Part shown: one piece after another, positions 9,317 through 16,951 of the stretch
How the letters are laid out: every line of letters starts with the position of its first letter
Numbering within the stretch: the first letter of the stretch is position 1
Source: Pararhizobium sp. A13
GTDB taxonomy: Bacteria; Pseudomonadota; Alphaproteobacteria; Rhizobiales; Rhizobiaceae
Assembly: GCF_040126305.1 (NCBI RefSeq)
Contig: NZ_CP149510.1
Span: 4,340,480-4,404,479, forward strand
DNA: 64,000 bases
Direction: 5' to 3'
Made by a program: the position numbers and the translations under genes
The notes under the pieces: model-generated
Seen by the model: only the letters and a program-made list of their open reading frames with translations
Told to the model about the DNA's origin: nothing
The model's database searches: none

Positions 9317-10162
9317 TCATCCCTTGACGCCACCGCTGGTGAGCCCGGAGATCAAGGCTCGTTGCATGACAAGGCCGATCGCCACGGGCGGCAGGGCGGC
9401 AAGCACGCCCGCGGTTGCGATCAGCCCATAATCGGAAACACGGCCACCGGCGAGATCGGCGATGGCGACAGTGAGCGTCTTGGCGCGCAGGTCGGAGGTG
9501 AACAGCAGCGCGTAGAAGAATTCGTCCCAGGCAAGCAGGAAGGCAAACAGCGCCGAGGTGGCCATCACCGGTGCGGCAAGCGGCAGGGTGATGATACGCA
9601 GCGTCGCAAACAGCCCCGCGCCATCCATCATCGCCGCCGCCTCGATCTCCCTCGGGATCGCATCGAAGCCGGACTTCATCAGCCAGGTGGTGAAGGGCGC
9701 AAGGATGGTGAGATAGACCAGCGCCAGCCCGAAGACGTTGTTGAGCAGGCCAAGATGCGACAGCCCGAAATAGAGCGGCACCGCCAGCGCCACTGGCGGC
9801 AGCATGTAGGTGGCAATCACCATATAGAGCGACCAGCCGATGGCCGGCGTGCGCGACACGGCCCAGGCGGCCGGAATGGCGAGCGCCAGCGCCGCAATCG
9901 TCGCCATGCCGGCAACGACGATGCTGTTGACGAGTGAGGCGACGAAAGCCGCACCGGCGCTGTTCTCGATGCTGGAGAGCAATATGCCGTAACGTGAGAA
10001 ATCGATCGCCTGCGGCCACCAGCGCAGCGGCTTCACGGTGAGATCGGCGGCCGGCGATATGCTCATGACGAAGAGCCAGACCAGCGGCGCGAGGATGACG
10101 GCGGCAAGCAGCAGCGCGAAGGCGTGGATGAAGAGGGAAAACAGGACACTCTTGCGCTCCAT
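9317..10162 (-). CDS. Carbohydrate ABC transporter permease (CUT1, MalG type)
   Basis: 281 residues with about six membrane helices. The EAA loop reads EIEAAAMMDGAGLFATLRIITLPLA with the conserved Gly, and couples to the ATPase. It pairs with the second permease gene upstream, which it overlaps by an ATGA at 10162. Substrate assumed to be the sugar handled by the SIS and PfkB enzymes encoded next to it. Confidence 0.92.
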   Translation of the reverse strand: MERKSVLFSLFIHAFALLLAAVILAPLVWLFVMSISPAADLTVKPLRWWPQAIDFSRYGILLSSIENSAGAAFVASLVNSIVVAGMATIAALALAIPAAWAVSRTPAIGWSLYMVIATYMLPPVALAVPLYFGLSHLGLLNNVFGLALVYLTILAPFTTWLMKSGFDAIPREIEAAAMMDGAGLFATLRIITLPLAAPVMATSALFAFLLAWDEFFYALLFTSDLRAKTLTVAIADLAGGRVSDYGLIATAGVLAALPPVAIGLVMQRALISGLTSGGVKG

Positions 10163-11046
10163 CAGGCGTTGCTCCCCGCGGTCTTGCGCACAAGAGCAGC
10201 ATAGGCGGCGGCGAGCACCGCCACCAGCAAGGTGACGATCAGAGCAAGCGAGGCGCCGGATCCGGCCCGCTGGAAGGAGAATGCCTCCTGGTAGACGAGG
10301 ATCGACAATGTCCGCGTGCTGTTCGCCGGTCCGCCGCGGGTCATCACCCAGACGATGTCGAACACCTTGAACGCCTCGATGGTGCGAAGCACCAGCGCCA
10401 CCATCAGCGGACCGGCCAGATAGGGCAGGATGACAAAGCGGAAGCGGGCAAAGGGACCTGCACCATCGACCAGCGAGGCGGCGGTGATATCGCGCGGCAC
10501 GGCCTGCAGCGCGGCAAGCGCAATCAATGCCACCAGCGGAAAATTCTTCCAGCAATCAGCAACAATCAGCGAGGCGAGCGCCGTTCCGGGTTCGCCGAGC
10601 CAGGAGCGGTAGGCATCGAGCAAACCGATCTGCGTTAGCGCCGCGTTCAGCGCGCCATATTCCGGATTGTAAATCAGCCGCCACAATGTCGCGTTGACGA
10701 CCGTTGGCAAGGCCCAGGGCAGGATCATCAGCCCGCGCAGCACAGTACGGCCATAGAATTGCTGATTGAGGAGAAGGGCAGCAAGCACACCGAGAACCAT
10801 CTCGGCAAAGACTGAAATGATCGCGAATTCCGTCGTGATGATCAGGGTGCGTCGGAAATTGGAGCTCGAAATCGTCTTCACGTAATTGTCGATGCCGACA
10901 AAATTTCCGGCGGTCCCGACGAGCTTGGCATCGGTGAAGGAGAGCCCGACCGTATCGGCAAGCGGCCAGCCGATGACGGCAACCATGACGGCGAGCAGCG
11001 GCAGCATCAGAAACCATGCACGTGTGGTCATCGAGGTCCCGGACAT
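10162..11046 (-). CDS. Sugar ABC transporter permease (CUT1, MalF type)
   Basis: 294 residues, six membrane helices. The EAA-type loop reads DITAASLVDGAGPFARFRFVILP. The start ATG at 11046 is chosen because AGGAAG lies nine bases upstream; the frame also runs to a TTG at 11079 without a ribosome-binding site. A GC-rich hairpin separates it from the binding protein gene, which would allow more binding protein than permease to be made. Confidence 0.9.
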   Translation of the reverse strand: MSGTSMTTRAWFLMLPLLAVMVAVIGWPLADTVGLSFTDAKLVGTAGNFVGIDNYVKTISSSNFRRTLIITTEFAIISVFAEMVLGVLAALLLNQQFYGRTVLRGLMILPWALPTVVNATLWRLIYNPEYGALNAALTQIGLLDAYRSWLGEPGTALASLIVADCWKNFPLVALIALAALQAVPRDITAASLVDGAGPFARFRFVILPYLAGPLMVALVLRTIEAFKVFDIVWVMTRGGPANSTRTLSILVYQEAFSFQRAGSGASLALIVTLLVAVLAAAYAALVRKTAGSNA

Positions 11047-11083
11047 GGGGCTGCTCTTCCTGAAAATCATCGGATGCAAGGGG

Positions 11084-11110
11084 CCGGGCGGCAGGGAGGG
11101 TGCCGCCCGG
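11084..11110 (-). terminator. GC-rich hairpin between binding-protein and permease genes
   Basis: Perfect 10-bp inverted repeat, CCGGGCGGCA / TGCCGCCCGG, with a 7-base loop. It is in the 103-bp gap after the binding-protein stop. No U-tract follows on the transcribed strand, so it is more likely an attenuator or mRNA-stabilising hairpin than a full terminator. Confidence 0.6.
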
Positions 11111-11149
11111 AGATGGTGAACGCGAGCGAAGGGGCGGCCCCCCGCACCT

Positions 11150-12388
11150 TTAGAGACCGCTATTCTCGGCGGCGGTCTTCAGCGCATCCTCCGGACTGGC
11201 CTGGCCAAGCAGCGCTTCCTGAATGGCCTGCTGCAGGGCCGTCGAGAGCTCCTGATACTTCGGCGTCGTCGGCCGCGGATACATGGCGGCGAGCCCGAGC
11301 TTGGCGGCCCCGATCAGCTCCTCCTGCCCCTTGGTCACGGCCGGGTCTTCATAGGACGATGCCCAGATCGGCAGGCTGAGCTTGGCGTACTGGTTCTGCA
11401 CCTCCTGAGAGGTCATGAAGGTGATGTATTTCCAGGCGTCGTCGGGATGCTTGCTGGTTGACGTGATGCCGAGCCCCATCGATCCGTTCACCGCCGAAAC
11501 CTCGCTCTTGCCGGCGACGCCCGGTGCCGGCACGACGCCGACCTTGCCGGCAACCTTGCTGTCCTTGCCGGCATTGGCCAGGTTGTACATATAGGTCCAG
11601 TTCAGCGCGAAAGCGGCTTCACCGTTTTCGAACACCTTGCGGACATCCTCCTCGAGGAATTCCTTCGAATTCGGATTGGAGATGCCGGAGGTATAGCTGG
11701 ACACCATGTATTTCAGCGCATCAAGACCGCCACCCGTCTGGAACGCCGGCTTGCCGCCATCGAGGAACTTGCCGCCATAGGCGCTGACCAGCGTCGTGTA
11801 ATCGCAGATCGCCGCTTCCGCCTGCGACCAGCTCCAGGTGATCGGCGTCGCGAGCAGACCCTTGTCCTTGATGATCTTCGCCTGCTCGGCAAGCTCGTCC
11901 CAGGTTTTCGGCGGCGCCTTGATGCCGGCCTTCTCGAGAATGTCCTTGTTGTAGAACAGGTATTTCGTGTCGAGAATCCACGGCATGCCGTAATAGGCGC
12001 CGTCATACTGGACCGTCGTCCAGGCGCCGGGCAGCACGCCCTTCGTCATATCGTCGGTAATGCGCGAAGACACATCGACCAGAACCTTGTTGGTCGCATA
12101 TTCGGCTGGCCAGATCACGTCGAAGAGCACGACGTCGTAGCCGCCGCCGGAGCCCTGCGCCAGAACGGTCTTGTCGTGCAGCCCCTCGTAAGGCACGAAT
12201 TCGAGATTGACCTTGACGTCCGGATTGGCCTTGCTGAACGCCTCCGTCATGGCCCGGACATCCGCCTCGCTATAGGCCGCCTGCGCCATGAACAACGCAT
12301 TGAGCGTGGTTTCGGCATAGGCATTGGTCGCAAAGAAGGCGCCGATCAGAGTGGCGCCAAGAAGCGCATTTCGCTTGGACTTAAACAT
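11150..12388 (-). CDS. Extracellular sugar-binding protein (CUT1)
   Basis: 412 residues. A Sec signal peptide of ~24 residues ends at TNAYA-ET. The mature protein is a family 1 solute-binding protein (VRAMTEAFSKANPDVKVNLEFVP; FDVIWPAEYA), exported to the periplasm. The start ATG at 12388 follows a strong GGAGGGAAG. This is the first gene of the leftward operon; the 232-bp space to the ROK gene holds a near-perfect operator palindrome. Substrate not readable; the SIS and PfkB enzymes in the operon suggest an aminated or glycated sugar. Confidence 0.92.
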   Translation of the reverse strand: MFKSKRNALLGATLIGAFFATNAYAETTLNALFMAQAAYSEADVRAMTEAFSKANPDVKVNLEFVPYEGLHDKTVLAQGSGGGYDVVLFDVIWPAEYATNKVLVDVSSRITDDMTKGVLPGAWTTVQYDGAYYGMPWILDTKYLFYNKDILEKAGIKAPPKTWDELAEQAKIIKDKGLLATPITWSWSQAEAAICDYTTLVSAYGGKFLDGGKPAFQTGGGLDALKYMVSSYTSGISNPNSKEFLEEDVRKVFENGEAAFALNWTYMYNLANAGKDSKVAGKVGVVPAPGVAGKSEVSAVNGSMGLGITSTSKHPDDAWKYITFMTSQEVQNQYAKLSLPIWASSYEDPAVTKGQEELIGAAKLGLAAMYPRPTTPKYQELSTALQQAIQEALLGQASPEDALKTAAENSGL

Positions 12389-12557
12389 GTCTTCCCTCCA
12401 GTGATGGACATCAATCGGTTCGCTGGCGCACAATTGCGCGCATCTTTCCGTAAGCCGCCATTCAGCGGCATCGGCATGCCTTGTCGAAGTGTCGCACGGT
12501 CATTAGGGGTGATCCCATCTGCCGTTTCGTTCCCTCAAGAGCTCTTCGGCCCTTTAT

Positions 12558-12578
12558 TAAGTCAATTGATTTGACTTA
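12558..12578. promoter_or_regulatory. Candidate operator for the ROK regulator
   Basis: Perfect inverted repeat with 8-bp arms TAAGTCAA and TTGACTTA around the 5-base centre TTGAT. It lies between the divergent binding-protein and ROK genes and overlaps the -35 element of the rightward promoter. Confidence 0.65.
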
Positions 12579-12599
12579 TTTCTTGTTCAATATTCTAAT
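12571..12599 (+). promoter_or_regulatory. Sigma-70-type promoter of the ROK regulator gene
   Basis: TTGACT (12571-12576), 17-base spacer, TCTAAT (12594-12599). It lies 22 bases before the GTG start of the regulator. The right arm of the palindrome covers the -35, so binding there would repress the regulator's own gene. Confidence 0.55.
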
Positions 12600-12620
12600 A
12601 GTGTCAAGAGGAATTTGCGA

Positions 12621-13847
12621 GTGAATGAGATGCGGGTGATACGAGGCAAGAGCGGCACCAATCAGGAAGGAACGAGCGCCCATAATCGCCGCGTCATGAT
12701 CGATGCTCTGCGGCTGAACGGGAAATTGTCTCGCGCCGATCTCGCGCGGGCGTCCGGGCTCACCAAGCAGGCGGTCTCCAACATCGTCGATGATCTGGAG
12801 CGGGATGGGCTGGTTGTGTCGCTGGCGGCGGTGCGCAATGGTCGCGGCAAGCCTTCGATGCCCTATCGGCTGGTGCCGGAAGGTGCATTCGCAATCGGCC
12901 TGCAGATCGACCGCCACATTACACGGGTGATCGCCGTGAACCTCATCGGCACCGTGCTGGTGCGCGCCCAGGCCAATCTGCCGCCCGGCGGCCCTGCGAA
13001 CGGTGCCAAGGTCATTCTCGACCTCATCACGCAGGTGAGGACTGAACTCGCCGGCATCGCGGAACATTCGGAACAGCGCCTTGTCGGCCTCTGCGTCGCC
13101 ATGCCTGGGCCATTCGGTCTTGCGACCGACAATGACGATCAATGGATGATGGCGGCCTGGCAGAATTTTCCGCTGCTCGAAACGCTCGCCGCCGGAACCG
13201 GACTGGAAGTCGCCCTGCAGAACGACGCGGCCGCCTGCGCCACTGCCGAGCGCATGGTCGGCGCCGCCCACGGTGTCGACCACGCCGTCTGCCTCTATGT
13301 CGGCTACGGTATTGGCGCGGGCCTCATCCTCAACGGCGAGCTTTACGCCGGAGGCAACGGCAATGCAGGCGAAATCGGCATGGCGCTGCTACCGCCCACC
13401 GTTCGGCGCCCGGAACGATCATCGCTCGAACACCGCGCGTCGCTTGCCTCGCTCTACCAGCACCTGAATGCCGATCCGGCCGACCCGGAACTTCATGACC
13501 GGTTGAATACATTGGTCAGCAAAGACGATCCGGCGGTCGCCTCGTGGATCGATGCTGCCGCCGAGGAATTGCGCTGGGGGGTGCAACTGATCGAGACGAT
13601 CTTCGATCCGCAGACCGTCATCCTGTGCTCGAGCGCGCCGGAGGCACTGACCCGGCGGATTTTCGACGCCATCCATCCCCTGCTGCCATCGATCGCAAAC
13701 CGCCCCGGCCGCGCCCTGCCCCGCCTGCAGCTCGGCATGACCGATCCCTGGTCGGTGGCTCTCGGCGCCGCCGCCGAACCGATCAGCCGCGCCTTCGATC
13801 CGCGCTTTTCCGCAATCCTGAAGACGCGGGCCAGCGCCGTCGGCTAG
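12621..13847 (+). CDS. ROK-family transcriptional regulator
   Basis: 408 residues. An N-terminal winged helix (LSRADLARASGLTKQAVSNIVDDLERDG) is followed by a ROK sugar-kinase-like domain with QNDAAACATAE and VGYGIGAGLILNGELYAG. The usual ROK zinc cluster (CxCGxxGC) after GNAGEIG is missing; that stretch reads LLPPTVRRPERSS. GTG at 12621 is chosen because AGAGGA lies eight bases upstream; TTG at 12615 is too close. Divergent from the sugar ABC operon and presumably its repressor, responding to the imported sugar or its phosphate. Confidence 0.88.
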   Translation: MNEMRVIRGKSGTNQEGTSAHNRRVMIDALRLNGKLSRADLARASGLTKQAVSNIVDDLERDGLVVSLAAVRNGRGKPSMPYRLVPEGAFAIGLQIDRHITRVIAVNLIGTVLVRAQANLPPGGPANGAKVILDLITQVRTELAGIAEHSEQRLVGLCVAMPGPFGLATDNDDQWMMAAWQNFPLLETLAAGTGLEVALQNDAAACATAERMVGAAHGVDHAVCLYVGYGIGAGLILNGELYAGGNGNAGEIGMALLPPTVRRPERSSLEHRASLASLYQHLNADPADPELHDRLNTLVSKDDPAVASWIDAAAEELRWGVQLIETIFDPQTVILCSSAPEALTRRIFDAIHPLLPSIANRPGRALPRLQLGMTDPWSVALGAAAEPISRAFDPRFSAILKTRASAVG

Positions 13848-13858
13848 AGTGTGCAACC

Positions 13859-14770
13859 ATGATGTCCCGTATCCGGCTTCACAGCGACGGCCCTATATTT
13901 TCGAGATTGGTGTGGGGAGCATATCGCATCACCAACGATCCGGAGCGGCGCGAGATCGCTCACATCGCCCGCATGGTCGACACATGTCTCGACGCGGGGA
14001 TCACGACGATCGATCACGCGGATATCTATGGCGGCTATCGTGTCGAGGCGCTTTTCGGCGAGATGCTGGCGAGCCGTCCCGATCTGCGCAACCGGATCGA
14101 ACTGGTGACGAAATGCGGCATAGCGCTGGTCAGCCCGGCCCGGCCGGATCATCGCATTAAACACTATAACAGCACTCCCCAGCATATTCGGCAATCGCTC
14201 GAAAACTCTCTGCGCAATCTGAAGGTCGATCACATCGATCTGCTGCTTTTGCATCGACCAGATCCTCTGCTAGATGCCGCAGAGGTTGCCGGCGTGCTGG
14301 AAACCTTGGTCGGGGAGGGCAAGACACGCGCCATCGGCGTCTCAAACTACACGCCGTCGCAATTCGCGCTGCTGCAATCGAAGCTCAACATTCCGCTCGT
14401 GGCAAACCAGATCGAGTTGTCCGTCAGCCACACGGCACCGCTTCATGACGGGACGCTCGACGACTGCCAGCGCCTCGGTGTACTCCCGATGGCCTGGTCT
14501 CCGCTTGGCGGTGGCCGGTTGTTTGACCCGGAGAAGGGCAACCCGAGACTTGTCGAGCTACTGACCGATCTCGCGGCCCGCTACAATGCGGGTGGTCCGG
14601 GTGCCATCGCGCTGGCGTGGCTGCTGCGTTTGCCCTCCAAACCACTGCCGATCATTGGTTCGACCGACCCCAAACGGGTGCAGGCGCTGGCGCGCGCCGG
14701 CGAAATCGAGCTAGAGCTTCAAGATTGGTTCCGGGTGCTGGAAACGGCAACCGGGCGACCGGTGCCTTAG
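13859..14770 (+). CDS. Aldo/keto reductase (YdhF-like)
   Basis: 303 residues, an aldo/keto reductase TIM barrel. The catalytic set is visible: Asp and Tyr in TIDHADIYGGY, Lys in ELVTKCG, His in LLLLHRPDP. The NADP-binding end reads LPIIGSTDPKRV. The layout (LVWGAYRI at the start) resembles E. coli YdhF. It begins 12 bases after the ROK stop, so it is probably co-transcribed with the regulator. Possible role: reduction of a sugar-derived carbonyl from the same pathway (inference). Confidence 0.88.
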   Translation: MMSRIRLHSDGPIFSRLVWGAYRITNDPERREIAHIARMVDTCLDAGITTIDHADIYGGYRVEALFGEMLASRPDLRNRIELVTKCGIALVSPARPDHRIKHYNSTPQHIRQSLENSLRNLKVDHIDLLLLHRPDPLLDAAEVAGVLETLVGEGKTRAIGVSNYTPSQFALLQSKLNIPLVANQIELSVSHTAPLHDGTLDDCQRLGVLPMAWSPLGGGRLFDPEKGNPRLVELLTDLAARYNAGGPGAIALAWLLRLPSKPLPIIGSTDPKRVQALARAGEIELELQDWFRVLETATGRPVP

Positions 14771-14790
14771 TTGGTTTCCGGACAGCGTAG

Positions 14791-15276
14791 TCAGGCAACC
14801 CGAAATGCCATGACGAAGCAACCGAGCGTACCGATGGACGACAGCGTCCGCACATGGTTCCACCTGACCCAATCGATGAGATAGGTCGATGACCACAGAC
14901 GGACGGCTTCCTCGCTTTGCGGCTGCAGCGCTTCGAGCGCATTGTTCATCGGCACATTGAAGACCATCGTCACCATGATCGTGCCGACGAGGAAAAGGAG
15001 ACTGCCAGCGATCACATAGAGCCTCGCCGGACTGCCGGTGAAGAACGCGACGGCGACAAGGACGAGCGACAGAAGCGTCGTTCCGAAAAAGGCCAGCATG
15101 AACCACGGATTGAGGATCACGACGTTGATCGACTGCATGGCGGCGACACCTTGCTCGGCAGGCAGGCGGCCGAGCGCGCCCATGATGCAGACGGAGAAGA
15201 TGAAGAACAGGCCGGCATTGATGCCGGCGCCAATGACGGCCGAGAAGATCAGAAAGGGGAAAAGTCCGGCCATCAT
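14791..15276 (-). CDS. DUF1772 (anthrone oxygenase family) membrane protein
   Basis: 161 residues with four predicted membrane helices. The conserved features are the N-terminal small-residue-rich helix (FSAVIGAGINAGLFFIF) and the FNVPMNNAL segment, followed by a WVRWNHVRT motif near the C-terminus. That pattern is typical of DUF1772 proteins, whose bacterial function is not settled. It overlaps the NmrA-like reductase gene by four bases, so both are under the divergent TetR regulator. Confidence 0.8.
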   Translation of the reverse strand: MMAGLFPFLIFSAVIGAGINAGLFFIFSVCIMGALGRLPAEQGVAAMQSINVVILNPWFMLAFFGTTLLSLVLVAVAFFTGSPARLYVIAGSLLFLVGTIMVTMVFNVPMNNALEALQPQSEEAVRLWSSTYLIDWVRWNHVRTLSSIGTLGCFVMAFRVA

Positions 15277-16103
15277 TTCAGGTCCTCCCAGATACCGGTT
15301 GCAGCCGTTTCTCGAACATAATCGGAAAAGTCACGCGGCGGACGGCCGAGCGCTTGGAAAACCCCATCCGTCAGACTTTCATTGCTGCCGTCAAGAACGG
15401 TGGTGAAGAGATAGTTCACAAGCCAGATGTATTCACCGGGAATCTCGGCCTCCTCGAGCATGGCGGCATACGTATCGACCGGCACGGTCGCGTAGCGGAT
15501 ATCCCGCCCCGTCTCCCGGCTGATCTCCGCCACTGCCTGGCGGAAAGTCATCAGCCGCGGGCCGGTCACTTCATAGGTCTTTCCGGCACGCCCCGGCTCG
15601 GTCAGGGCGGCAACGGCTATCTCGGCGATGTCATTCGCGTCGATGAACGGCTCCCTGACTTCACTCACAGGTAGTACCAGTTCACCTGCCTGGATGCCCT
15701 CGACCATGAAGGCCTCGCTGAAATTCTGGAAGAACCAGCTGGCACGGATGATCGTGCATGGGGCGCCGGACGCCTTCAACACTTCCTCAGCGGCCAAGGC
15801 TTCATCCTCGCCGCGGCCTGATAACAGGACGAGGTGCTTGAGGCCCTTCTCGACCGCCAGTTTCGACAATTGGCGGATCGCGTCCACCGCGCCGGGCACG
15901 GCGAGGTCCGGCTGGTAGCTGACATAGGCAGCGTCGACGCCTTCGAGCGCCGCCGCCCAGCCGGACGGATCGGTCCAGTCGAAGGCCGGGCTGGTCGAGC
16001 GGGACGCAAGCCTAACTTGCTTTCCCTTCGCCATCAGACGCTCCGCAACGCGGCGCCCCGTCTTGCCGCTGCCACCGAGGATCAGGATCGTCTCGCTGCT
16101 CAT
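15273..16103 (-). CDS. NmrA-like NAD(P)-binding oxidoreductase/sensor
   Basis: 276 residues. The N-terminal dinucleotide motif ILGGSGKTGRRVAERL and the atypical short-chain fold without a clear YxxxK mark the NmrA/azoreductase branch. These proteins either reduce small quinone-like compounds or sense NADP. ATG at 16103 is used; the frame is open further upstream but that part overlaps the divergent TetR gene. First gene of a two-gene operon with the DUF1772 protein. Confidence 0.85.
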   Translation of the reverse strand: MSSETILILGGSGKTGRRVAERLMAKGKQVRLASRSTSPAFDWTDPSGWAAALEGVDAAYVSYQPDLAVPGAVDAIRQLSKLAVEKGLKHLVLLSGRGEDEALAAEEVLKASGAPCTIIRASWFFQNFSEAFMVEGIQAGELVLPVSEVREPFIDANDIAEIAVAALTEPGRAGKTYEVTGPRLMTFRQAVAEISRETGRDIRYATVPVDTYAAMLEEAEIPGEYIWLVNYLFTTVLDGSNESLTDGVFQALGRPPRDFSDYVRETAATGIWEDLK

Positions 16104-16128
16104 ATGCTTCCTCCCCTTGTTATATTCA

Positions 16129-16151
16129 AAATGTGAGAATAACTCACATTT
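16129..16151. promoter_or_regulatory. Candidate TetR operator
   Basis: Perfect inverted repeat: 9-bp arms AAATGTGAG and CTCACATTT around the centre AATAA. An additional half-site AAATGTGA follows at 16155-16162. It sits midway in the 106-bp divergent promoter region between the NmrA-like and TetR genes. Confidence 0.7.
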
Positions 16152-16209
16152 GCTAAATGTGATAAACCCTCGTATTTTATCCGTCAAGAGAAATTCGAAA
16201 GGAGCCATC

Positions 16210-16899
16210 TTGGCCAAAGGCAGGAGCGCGCCCACCGCAACACCACAAGACCAGGGCGTGATGCGCCGCGAACCGGCGCAGAAGCGTAGCCGCGAGCGGG
16301 TCGAACATATCCTGTCCTGTGCCTGCAGGTTGATTGCCGAGCGCGGCAGCGACACGATGCGCATGAGCGAAGTGGCTGAACTGAGCGGCATATCGATCGG
16401 CTCGCTCTACCAGTATTTTCCGGACAAGGCGGCGATCATCCGCACGCTGGCCGAGCGGTACAATACCGTCTCGCGGGCCTGCATCGCAAAAGGGCTTGCG
16501 CATGTGAAATCCATCGGCGACCTGCGCACAGCGTTCTCGGCCCTGATCGACGAATATTACGAGATTTTCCTCGCCGAGCCCGTCATGCGCGACATCTGGT
16601 CTGCCATGCAGGCCGACAAGGCATTGCGCGAGATCGAGCTTGCGGAAAGCCGCAAGAACGCCACGCTGCTTGCCGCCGCCCTGAAGCGCGCCCTGCCCGA
16701 TGAAGACATGGAAAAGCTTCAGGTTTCGGCCCTGCTGGTGATGTATTTTGGCGAATGCGCCATGCGGCTCGCCATTTCCACCGGTGAGGCCGAAGGCAGG
16801 GCTCTGGTCGAAGCCTACAAGCAGATGGCTTATCGAAGCTTCGCGCCGACCCGGCTGCGGACGTCAGACCGGCCAGCCCCGCAGGATTTTCTTTCATGA
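16210..16899 (+). CDS. TetR-family transcriptional regulator
   Basis: 229 residues. The N-terminal TetR helix-turn-helix is clear (MRMSEVAELSGISIGSLYQYFPDKAAIIR style, residues ~55-85), followed by a helical ligand domain. There is no ATG in a suitable place. A TTG at 16210 has GAAAGGAG five bases upstream and gives the expected length, so I take that start; an ATG at 16261 is the fallback. Divergent from the NmrA/DUF1772 pair, presumed repressor of both directions through the palindrome at 16129. Confidence 0.85.
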   Translation: MAKGRSAPTATPQDQGVMRREPAQKRSRERVEHILSCACRLIAERGSDTMRMSEVAELSGISIGSLYQYFPDKAAIIRTLAERYNTVSRACIAKGLAHVKSIGDLRTAFSALIDEYYEIFLAEPVMRDIWSAMQADKALREIELAESRKNATLLAAALKRALPDEDMEKLQVSALLVMYFGECAMRLAISTGEAEGRALVEAYKQMAYRSFAPTRLRTSDRPAPQDFLS

Positions 16900-16951
16900 C
16901 CTGCCAGCGATTACCCCCGCGCATCGACAGCGGCCTTATTCGCATGCCTGT

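Noticed and set aside
9315..10202. N-terminal extension of the SIS frame over the permease gene, giving a 634-residue fusion
   Set aside because: The extension is the permease gene read out of frame; the SIS domain starts at 9314 with its own ribosome-binding site.
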